The position numbers were made by a program, and so were the translations under genes. A DNA stretch of 64,000 nucleotides from Skeletonema tropicum. Its lineage: Eukaryota > Bacillariophyta > Thalassiosirophyceae > Thalassiosirales > Thalassiosiraceae. Positions 56,399 to 64,000 of the stretch are shown here, piece after piece (the stretch's first letter is position 1; every line of letters begins with the position of its first letter). The stretch is taken from the NCBI GenBank assembly GCA_037178625.1, contig JAWZXG010000027.1, forward strand, positions 124,001-188,000. The letters are read 5' to 3'. The notes under the pieces were generated by a model. It had not been told where the DNA came from. It saw only the letters and a program-made list of their open reading frames with translations, and did not search any database.

Positions 56399-57569
56399 AG
56401 TGCAGCTGCTGACCAAGCTACATGCTGTAATTACTAATAAGTGTAGCAAAGGGATGTGAAGAGTGACTTTGGGATAACATATAAGTTACTTGTTATATAG
56501 CAGTGCACACGTCCTTCTATTATTTGTTGTCGCTGGAGACATTGCCTGTATCAATAAAAGTAAATGTACGATAATGATGAACCTTATTCGACGCTTTTTG
56601 GCACTCCGAGTTTGCGTTTTTGCTCTAGAGTTTCAGCGCTCATGAACTAAAGTTTAAGAAGCGAGGCCATAACTTATTACATACACAGCAAAAGAAGTGT
56701 AATCAGAAGTGGCAACAACATGATCTTGATCACAATGCTTTCAAAGTAACCCTTTGCAGCACTCTCCTGCAGTCGTGTTCTAACTCGACTCGACGGTCTT
56801 ATCAGTCTAGGAACTTCATATTCAGCTTACAAGTTCAATCTAAAATGACTATTAGATCCCTCTTGCTTCGGCGACGTTAATTTACAGGCACGTCAAATGA
56901 GAAGCGGGTTGGGAGCTGATCCTCAGCCATCCACTTGAAGTTGGGAAAGCAGAAACTGTCTTTTACGTCACTGTGACTTTTACTGATGAAAGGCCTTTCC
57001 CTTCTAGAAATCTGAAGAATGTGAATGCCGCTCTGTCTTCTCTTTCTCTCTTTCTTTCAAGTATACCCCAGCCCAATGTTTTTCCGTTGAAAATTCAACC
57101 GTCAGCAATCGGCTGGATCTTGTGTGTCTATGAATCGTTGAATCTTGTCCACAGCGTAGGCACTACTGCCACCATCCAATGCTGTTGGCATGCAGTTGAG
57201 CTGGGCAAGGCTTTGTGATGGCAAGAGTTCCGACAGATGTCACTGTGTGCGAGAGAGCCAGGGACGCTGCACGACAAATGTTCACCCCACAGCTCCCTGA
57301 TCATCTTGCCTACTAGACTCAAAATCAAAAACATCGTCCTTTCCTACTCTGTCGCCACCAACACCACTGCCCTCACCTCTTCTGCCACAACCCAGAACCA
57401 CAAAACAGCAGCACACCACCCACAACAACACATCATGAAAAAGCACTATCATACCCCAAACACCGCACTTTCTATCATAATACTCAAGTGGGGGTCTTCT
57501 CCATCTTCCATCATGATTACTATCTTCTCCATCTTCCATCTCCTGCTCCATCTCTTTCTCTGAAATCTC
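56399..57569. other. Intergenic; left member of a 91-bp inverted repeat
   Basis: 56911-57001 is a perfect reverse complement of 61614-61704. A forward ORF at 56973-57218 begins MTFTDERPFP, as does a reverse ORF at 61642, because of this repeat. Nothing else recognised. Confidence 0.55.
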
Positions 57570-57582
57570 CACACTAGAGCGT

Positions 57583-60500
57583 ATCTGGGACACTGGACAG
57601 ATCCCCACTCAAATGCTTTGGGTTGTGGTCGTTTTAATCCCCAAGGGTTCCGGGGGATATCGGGGCATTGGACTACTTGACCCAATGTGGAAGGTAATTG
57701 AATGTCTTATTGACGATAGGTTGAATGAGATCCAGTTTCATGACTGCTTGCATGGCTTCGTGCGGAAGAGGGGCTGTGGCACAGCGGTCCTCGAGGCCAA
57801 GCTTTTGCAGCAGCTCACATATCTGCGGCAGACTCCCTTGTTCGGTGTCTTTATTGATCTGAAGAAGGCGTATGATGCTATGGATAGGGACCGGTGCATT
57901 CAAATCTTGAAGGGATATGGGGCAGGGGACAAGGCTATGAGGCTGATTTGCAATTTTTGGGATGAGGCCTCGATGGTCTGCCGAGCGCAGGGTCGATATG
58001 GCCGGATCTTTAAGGCTGGCCGTGGGGTCACCCAGGGCGGCCCCCTGTCCCCAAAGATCTTCAACGTCATGGTAGATGCGATCGTCCGGGAATGGCTACG
58101 TCAGGTGCTGGGAGAGGAATATTCGCTGCCGGAGGTAGAGATAGATGGGATTGTCAGGCTTTTCACTGCATTGTTCTACGCGGATGATGGATACATTGCA
58201 TCAACCGATGCAGAGCTTTTGCAACGATCTGTGGATGTTCTTACTGATTTATTTGATCGGGTTGGCCTCAAGACCAACGTGTCAAAAACGAAAGTTATGA
58301 CGTGTGTGGATGCGAGGATTAGGGTTCGGCAATCCGATGAGGTGTACTACAACACGCGGCATGGTTTCAGGACTAGAGAGGAGTGGAAGCGGCGGCGGGT
58401 GGAGTGCGATAAATGTGGTATGGAACTATCTGCAGCCTCACTGAACTCGCATTTGGAGACGCAACACGGTGTGTTTCGATCAAGGGTGTTGAATCGGGAC
58501 TTTCTATTGAATGATGGAGAGCCGGAGACATATACTGCGCATGCTAGCTTTGGCGGGAGTTTTTTCTGCCCTGTGCCAGCGTGCCAGGAAGCCACTGATT
58601 GTTTCAACACTGCGTGGGCTCTTCGTCGGCACTTCCGTGATCGTCACCCGCGGGACTATGTGGACGTCGAGGGATCTGGAGTCTTCCCGAAGTGTCATCT
58701 CTGCAATATGCAGACTGACCCACGGAGGGCTGCCAGACACGAGAGGTCAGAGTTCTGTCGGACGGGGAGGGAGAGGATAGTGCAAACTAATGCGGCTATT
58801 GCAAACCAGCGGGCTCTTGAAGTTGGCTTCACGGCGTATGGAGAGGACCTCGAACGGGTGGAGGTGTTTAAGTATCTTGGTCGGCTCATGTCGATGGATG
58901 ATACTGACACGCAGGCGATCCGGAGTAATCTGACCAAGGCCCGAAAGGCGTGGAAAATGATATCTCGTCTCCTGCGTAGCGAGAACATGAAACCCAGGGT
59001 TTGCGGTATGTTTTTTAAGGCAGTCGTGCAGGCAGTGCTTTTGTATGGGAGTGAGACTTGGGTATTGACAGATGCGATCGTCCGGGAATGGCTACGTCAG
59101 GTGCTGGGAGAGGAATATTCGCTGCCGGAGGTAGAGATAGATGGGATTGTCAGGCTTTTCACTGCATTGTTCTACGCGGATGATGGATACATTGCATCAA
59201 CCGATGCAGAGCTTTTGCAACGATCTGTGGATGTTCTTACTGATTTATTTGATCGGGTTGGCCTCAAGACCAACGTGTCAAAAACGAAAGTTATGACGTG
59301 TGTGGATGCGAGGATTAGGGTTCGGCAATCCGATGAGGTGTACTACAACACGCGGCATGGTTTCAGGACTAGAGAGGAGTGGAAGCGGCGGCGGGTGGAG
59401 TGCGATAAATGTGGTATGGAACTATCTGCAGCCTCACTGAACTCGCATTTGGAGACGCAACACGGTGTGTTTCGATCAAGGGTGTTGAATCGGGACTTTC
59501 TATTGAATGATGGAGAGCCGGAGACATATACTGCGCATGCCAGCTTTGGCGGGAGTTTTTTCTGCCCTGTGCCAGCGTGCCAGGAAGCCACTGATTGTTT
59601 CAACACTGCGTGGGCTCTTCGTCGGCACTTCCGTGATCGTCACCCGCGGGACTATGTGGACGTCGAGGGATCTGGAGTCTTCCCGAAGTGTCATCTCTGC
59701 AATATGCAGACTGACCCACGGAGGGCTGCCAGACACGAGAGGTCAGAGTTCTGTCGGACGGGGAGGGAGAGGATAGTGCAAACTAATGCGGCTATTGCAA
59801 ACCAGCGGGCTCTTGAAGTTGGCTTCACGGCGTATGGAGAGGACCTCGAACGGGTGGAGGTGTTTAAGTATCTTGGTCGGCTCATGTCGATGGATGATAC
59901 TGACACGCAGGCGATCCGGAGTAATCTGACCAAGGCCCGAAAGGCGTGGAAAATGATATCTCGTCTCCTGCGTAGCGAGAACATGAAACCCAGGGTTTGC
60001 GGTATGTTTTTTAAGGCAGTCGTGCAGGCAGTGCTTTTGTATGGGAGTGAGACTTGGGTATTGACGGATTCGGCGTTGCGGTGTCTGGAAGGCTTCTATT
60101 ATCGAGCTGCTTGCCGCATGGCACGCAGGAATCGACCTAAGAAGAACGAACGGACTGGAGAGTGGAGGTATCCGGATAAGAAGGAGTTATTTGAGGAGGT
60201 TGGGCTGTATACTTTGACGGAGTACATCGAAAAGCGGAGAAAGACTATTGGGGCATACATCAGGGACCGCCCGATTCTGGATCTTTGTAGGGATGGTGAG
60301 AGACAACGTGGTACCAGCAAACACCGATGGTGGTGGGAGCAGCCATATGAGGCGGACCCGGAGAGGGAAGAGGATGCCTCTTCTATTGTATCTGGAGCCG
60401 CGTCTGAGGTGGAATCTCTGTTGTCTGTCGAGGATAGTGCATAAAGGGGTTGGCTAGCTGGATCTTCACGTGTGGGGTTTAGTATAGTCTTTTATTTCTA

Positions 60501-60599
60501 TAACAGCAAGCGCCTAGGGGTTGCATGAGCACTGCCCGCGGACTTGTTAGTCCATTCGTTGGGAAAGACGTGTAATGCCCGAAGGCCAAGTTACACACA
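57583..60599 (+). mobile_element. LINE (non-LTR retrotransposon) copy, 5'-truncated, with 13-bp target duplication
   Basis: CACACTAGAGCGT lies at 57570-57582 and 60600-60612. The element starts inside coding sequence (IWDTGQIPTQMLW) and ends in TTACACACAC. The 3' end matches the copy at 40410-40574. 5' truncation during target-primed insertion explains the missing N-terminal part. Confidence 0.92.
57613..60444 (+). CDS. LINE reverse transcriptase with an internal 996-bp in-frame duplication (943 aa)
   Basis: RT motifs: IPKGSGGYRGIGLLDPMWK, GVFIDLKKAYDAM (Asp82), GVTQGGPLSPKIFN, FYADDGYIAS (Asp191, Asp192) and KTNVSKTKVM. Then come C2H2-like fingers (CDKCGMEL..HLETQH; CPVPACQEA..HFRDRH; CHLCNMQTD), the thumb-like FKYLGRLMSMDD and LLYGSETWVLT. 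Nucleotides 58074-59069 are repeated at 59070-60065 with one difference seen (T58544 against C59540), so half of the palm, the fingers and the thumb occur twice in one frame. The copy at 40575 has a single version. The first-strand part is truncated at 5'. It is probably not a working enzyme. The fingers between palm and thumb are, from memory, usual for this RT lineage. No endonuclease domain is visible. Confidence 0.88.
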   Translation: MLWVVVVLIPKGSGGYRGIGLLDPMWKVIECLIDDRLNEIQFHDCLHGFVRKRGCGTAVLEAKLLQQLTYLRQTPLFGVFIDLKKAYDAMDRDRCIQILKGYGAGDKAMRLICNFWDEASMVCRAQGRYGRIFKAGRGVTQGGPLSPKIFNVMVDAIVREWLRQVLGEEYSLPEVEIDGIVRLFTALFYADDGYIASTDAELLQRSVDVLTDLFDRVGLKTNVSKTKVMTCVDARIRVRQSDEVYYNTRHGFRTREEWKRRRVECDKCGMELSAASLNSHLETQHGVFRSRVLNRDFLLNDGEPETYTAHASFGGSFFCPVPACQEATDCFNTAWALRRHFRDRHPRDYVDVEGSGVFPKCHLCNMQTDPRRAARHERSEFCRTGRERIVQTNAAIANQRALEVGFTAYGEDLERVEVFKYLGRLMSMDDTDTQAIRSNLTKARKAWKMISRLLRSENMKPRVCGMFFKAVVQAVLLYGSETWVLTDAIVREWLRQVLGEEYSLPEVEIDGIVRLFTALFYADDGYIASTDAELLQRSVDVLTDLFDRVGLKTNVSKTKVMTCVDARIRVRQSDEVYYNTRHGFRTREEWKRRRVECDKCGMELSAASLNSHLETQHGVFRSRVLNRDFLLNDGEPETYTAHASFGGSFFCPVPACQEATDCFNTAWALRRHFRDRHPRDYVDVEGSGVFPKCHLCNMQTDPRRAARHERSEFCRTGRERIVQTNAAIANQRALEVGFTAYGEDLERVEVFKYLGRLMSMDDTDTQAIRSNLTKARKAWKMISRLLRSENMKPRVCGMFFKAVVQAVLLYGSETWVLTDSALRCLEGFYYRAACRMARRNRPKKNERTGEWRYPDKKELFEEVGLYTLTEYIEKRRKTIGAYIRDRPILDLCRDGERQRGTSKHRWWWEQPYEADPEREEDASSIVSGAASEVESLLSVEDSA

Positions 60600-60699
60600 C
60601 ACACTAGAGCGTTCCCTCCAAGCTGTAGTCACTCTAGCACTATGTCTCCTCCGATTACTCTCCTTTTCTGTGTCCCTTACGGAAATCAATGCGTTTGAG

Positions 60700-61122
60700 A
60701 GAACGCTAAGTATGTTCACATGAAGATGTCCTGGTGCCTCTGAGCTCTGAGTGCCAAGCGTCCCAACACGAGGACGAACTAGGTGGATGAATCTTTGTGC
60801 ACAATGCAACTTCGCATATGCTGCAGGCATATCATACCTTCTTCCGCTGATTATCAGTGCTGGAACATAATGCACCAGATGAACAGACATTCAAAGATTG
60901 GTTACAGCAAGCTACAAGTGACATAAGAAGAGGTAGCATTGGCCTGAAACTTTCTCGTATAAAAGTTCGTGTGTGGACAATCAAATCCTTATTGATTTCT
61001 TGTGTGGTGGATGAATCCAAAAAAGCATCGAGCTTCTTCAACGAGTCTTTCATTTGTGGCTCGGTTTCTATCTCATTCATGAAATGATACAACCAATTCA
61101 GTATCGTGGATATGAGGCACAC
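60700..61122 (-). pseudogene. Possible piggyBac-like transposase C-terminus, broken
   Basis: Reverse frame 61122-60832 ends STDNQRKKV, then a stop, then in the same frame YACSICEVALCTKIHPPSSS and CWDAWHSELRG. The C-x2-C-x5-C ... C-x3-W-H pattern matches the Cys-rich tail of piggyBac-type transposases. Upstream sequence is acidic and helical without a visible catalytic motif. At least one stop interrupts it. Alternative: another Cys-rich protein remnant. Confidence 0.42.
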
Positions 61123-61613
61123 TGTACTACATCAATACTTCGATAGTCGAGTAGGACGCACAACAGCAGAGCTTCAGTGCTTCGTGTCCGGCTTCTTAGG
61201 AATTTGACGTCATCACTCCCAGCATCTTTACCAGTCCTAATCCAACGCTTCATCGGGTCATCCTCTCGCTTCGGCTACGTTGACTTCTTCTAGTTAGTTT
61301 GACCTTCGGGTACTCGCATTGATTGTATGACTTTTGACAGATAATTCTCATGTAAGAAAGATCTAGACAAAGACACGGGGTATCCCACTCTTCCCTGTCC
61401 TTCAAAGGCTTGTTAATACATTCCAAGTCCATGTTCAGTATTACTAAATGACTTCATCAAATCCACCACCAAGAAAGTTTGCTGCTTGTCTTCGTCATTG
61501 AAGGAGCCAGAAGCGTTTCCAGCCCGCCGGCTGTGCAAAGATGATGCCGTGTATTGTGACGTGGGGCTGTTGGTGGAGGACAAGATAGAGAGGAGATGAG
61601 AGGAGCTCTAAAA
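61123..61613. other. Degenerate region, no supported gene
   Basis: Short reverse ORFs (for example 61250-61432) without recognisable domains. This may be the eroded body of the element whose tail lies at 60700-61122. Confidence 0.35.
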
Positions 61614-61704
61614 GGGAAAGGCCTTTCATCAGTAAAAGTCACAGTGACGTAAAAGACAGTTTCTGCTTTCCCAACTTCAAGTGGATGGCTGAGGATCAGC
61701 TCCC
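61614..61704. repeat. Right copy of a perfect 91-bp inverted repeat
   Basis: Exact reverse complement of 56911-57001, starting GGGAAAGGCCTTTCATCAG. It ends exactly where the 333-bp direct repeat begins (61705). Confidence 0.9.
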
Positions 61705-62037
61705 GAGCGTGGTCGCCACCTCGCGTTGGGATCCATGAGAGGAGGCCTGCAAGAAATGGTCAATTTGGGAGTCCTGACTACTTCAACTCTGATCGGAACT
61801 CAAGTTTGCGTCGAAGAAGAAGCGGTTTCTCCGGTAGTAGGGTTTTTGATGAGAACCGAACCCCGAGAGATTGGGCTTGATCATCGAGAGAACTGGAGAG
61901 ACCCGAACTCCCAGTTCGGTAGGGCTATCGATGATCACTAGATGATTTACGTGAGTTGCTTCTATAATTTATATGCGATTGCCTGGCCAGATTCTTTGGA
62001 AGCTGTAGAGAATATAGCGAAGAGAGAGTTTTTTTCT
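61705..62037 (+). repeat. 333-bp direct repeat, copy 1
   Basis: Begins GAGCGTGGTCGCCACC and ends in GAGAGAGTTTTTTTCT. It is repeated at 63648-63981 with few differences. The ends are not TG..CA, so it is not a typical LTR. It carries an ORF scrap in one copy (GSMRGGLQEMVN). Confidence 0.85.
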
Positions 62038-63647
62038 GTGCCACTCTCCGCTTTGTGCGGAGCAAGAAGGGGTGGGCAGGGGTCGTGTGATCAAGAGGGG
62101 TGGGCAGGATTATTGTCCTCAGGAGACTCCGCTGGCTGCTGGAATTTCATCAGTTTTGGCAAGTGAAGGGACTTGACGCCCTCGCATAGATTCATTATCA
62201 CATCAGGATCTACGCCTCGAATGCAAGGTGCCTACGGCTAGAAAATAGTTGGGTCGATTTCAGTATGTCTGTGACGGAGACTCGCTTTAGAGATGATAAT
62301 CTACGCTCATCGAACCACCGACACGATGAGCCATCTCTGGTTTTCATGTAGACTTGTTGGAAGGAATGGACACACCTTGCCCAGGGATTGCTGACTATCA
62401 TAATGCATCTCTGGAGGAATGGAACCATGTTGCGGGAAGGATGAAGATACTGAGGGGAGAGTCAGGTCGTTCATCATTCACGGATCGATGATGTGTTAAC
62501 AGTTTGAGAAGGTCTATCTCTCAAACATCGTAAATTGGGACCTGCATTAAAGACTTAGGCAAGGGGGAATACAGACAATAACAGCAATGTCTTTATGCAG
62601 AAGGGGTAGGACGAAGTAGATCGTTTCTATCGCGGTGGAATCGGTAGTGTTGACAAATAGTTGGTTTGACGACAGCCAGCTATTTGAGGTGAAACTCCGG
62701 GCCGGGATGAGCATTACGCCCCCTGGTTGCGGAACTCCTCGCGTGGAAAGTCGAGAAGGAAGTGGGGTTGGTCAAACAACCATGACTGATTAAGATTGAA
62801 TCCAAGCCGACCTCAAGAGCCCGTTCCCTCCTCTGCGCGTTCGACGCCCAACGCTGCATGGGGGATAAATCTACGCAAGGGAGTTCTGGGGTTGTGCCAC
62901 ACTGTATCATGATGCCGAACACTATACCTCTCTTTGATGTGGTGTTGGTTTATCACCGCGTGCTTATCTTCCAAAGCATGTGATACAGTGTATGACAATG
63001 GATGCAATAGTGTGATCTGTGGTTAGTCTTGGCAACATGGGGGTTGATAGCATCCCAGTACTGACCATCACTAGGGAGGAGCCGTAGGTAATGGGAGAGA
63101 CACCATGTGTCTTTTACCGAGGCTACTTTACTGCTGGAGATCGTTGAGTATTGCGACAGATGATACGCTCAGCTTGAGAGGAAGATTGCTGAAATCATTC
63201 TCAACGGCTACCGAAGTGAGCATATGAAATCTGCGCGATCTATCAATCAAACGCTTTCGGAAGATGATAGTCCTAAGTCCCTTGGCCTGGAGGATGGAAA
63301 GGTTATCATCAGGACTTGTCGTTATCTATTGTGCAGAGCAAGAAGGGGTGGAGGTGCCTGCCCTACGTCACGGTACCCTGCGACATTGTTGGGCATGTTT
63401 GTTATAGAGACGTCTCCCTGTCTAATTCAGGCCAGGATGAGCAACACGTCCCCCTGGTTGTGAACTAACTATGACTATGGCATGTTCGCAATGAGTTCGT
63501 GTGAGCTGGCAATACCAGCCATGTGGACTACTGGAGGTGTATTTGGGTGCGACCCTGACACACTTTTTGCCCTTCATACGATTGCATAATAACAGTAGTT
63601 AGGATTCCTTTTGACTATTTATGAAGCCTGAGGACTTTATGATCCCA
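62038..63647. other. Unrecognised sequence between direct repeats
   Basis: Short ORFs on both strands only. Two internal strings recur: GCAAGAAGGGGTGG near 62065 and 63339, and GGATGAGCA.. with CCCCCTGGTTG near 62706 and 63437. This suggests a decayed element of internal tandem structure. No RT, integrase or transposase motif seen. Confidence 0.4.
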
Positions 63648-63981
63648 GAGCGTGGTCGCCACCTCGCGTTGGGATCCATGAGAGGAGGCCTGCAAGAAAT
63701 GGTCAATATTGGGAGTCCTGACTACTTCAACTCTGATCGGAACTCAAGTTTGCGTCGAAGAAGAAGCGGTTTCTCCGGTAGTAGGGTTTTTGATGAGAAC
63801 CGAACCCCGAGAGATTGGGCTTGATCATCGAGAGAACTGGAGAGACCCGAACTCCAAGTTCGGTAGGGCTATCGATGATCACTAGATGATTTACGTGAGT
63901 TGCTTCCATAATTTATATGCGATTGCCTGGCCAGATTCTTTGGAAGCTGTAGAGAATATAGCGAAGAGAGAGTTTTTTTCT
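63648..63981 (+). repeat. 333-bp direct repeat, copy 2 (334 bp)
   Basis: A copy of 61705-62037 with an extra A (CAATATTGGG against CAATTTGGG) and single substitutions. Followed by a CCCACCC-rich end of the window. Confidence 0.85.
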
Positions 63982-64000
63982 CCCACCCACCCTCCCTTGG

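Noticed and set aside
58347..59984. Reverse ORFs within the LINE
   Set aside because: Antisense to the reverse transcriptase. They recur only because the 996-bp unit is duplicated.
61705..63981. Classical LTR retrotransposon
   Set aside because: The repeats lack TG..CA ends and no gag, RT or integrase motif was seen between them.

Overview
The window looks like nuclear DNA of a diatom, probably a centric species of the Thalassiosira/Skeletonema/Cyclotella kind. The reasons are: no bacterial operon structure, RNA operon or Shine-Dalgarno sites; Ser/Asp/Asn/Gln-rich eukaryotic proteins; MYND + RING-like + Sel1 proteins and BspA-like LRR proteins of the type expanded in diatoms; a 161-aa lineage family; and a lipid kinase whose N-terminus resembles a signal peptide plus plastid transit peptide with an ASAFAP-like site (T-S-A|W). 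The species call is inference. No tRNA, rRNA or CRISPR array was seen.

Layout. (1) 1-10311: a stepped tandem array. One full lipid kinase gene of the DAG/sphingosine kinase type (8095-10311) is preceded by three copies of its promoter and 5' coding end (units of 2.52, 2.53 and 2.90 kb). Each truncated copy is followed by a 1.4-1.5 kb foldback element. (2) 10441-27838: two nearly identical 8.7 kb units, then a diverged partial third copy to about 29130. Each unit carries a 216-bp MITE, a hairpin element, a broken Glu/Gln-rich ORF, a 161-aa diatom-family gene and a broken PIF/Harbinger transposase. The third copy carries a separate MITE insertion whose empty site survives in the two main units. 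(3) 29200-36516: an LRR pseudogene, a half foldback element with a nested TA-flanked MITE, and a duplicated single-pass acidic membrane protein gene, one copy broken and one intact, with a foldback element between them. A third member of this protein family lies at 55679-56398. (4) 37582-38523: an unrelated low-complexity single-pass membrane protein. (5) 39417-41569: a MYND pseudogene remnant and a 5'-truncated LINE with a 13-bp target duplication. (6) 41751-48005: five copies of a small (about 150 aa) gene family, two pairs of them head-to-head. (7) 48950-50085: two clusters of CACGCC-rich palindromic repeats. (8) 50267-53496: two MYND/RING-like/Sel1 genes, the second with half of its MYND finger deleted in frame. 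(9) 53930-55567: a TA-flanked MITE and a 1.35 kb segment bounded by a perfect 23-bp inverted repeat, holding one unrecognised gene. (10) 56911-64000: mobile-element debris. It includes a 3.0 kb LINE with a 13-bp target duplication and an internal in-frame 996-bp duplication of its reverse transcriptase, a degraded possible piggyBac C-terminus, a perfect 91-bp inverted repeat and a 333-bp direct repeat.

The genes do not form a pathway. The window reads as an accessory, duplication-prone chromosomal segment in which tandem duplication, foldback elements, MITEs and LINEs repeatedly copy and break gene 5' ends. The strongest candidates for something undescribed are the stepped amplification of the kinase 5' end with foldback elements, the cluster of five small genes, and the inverted-repeat-bounded gene at 54.2-55.6 kb. 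Splicing cannot be judged reliably from sequence alone, so the coding calls assume mostly intronless genes.
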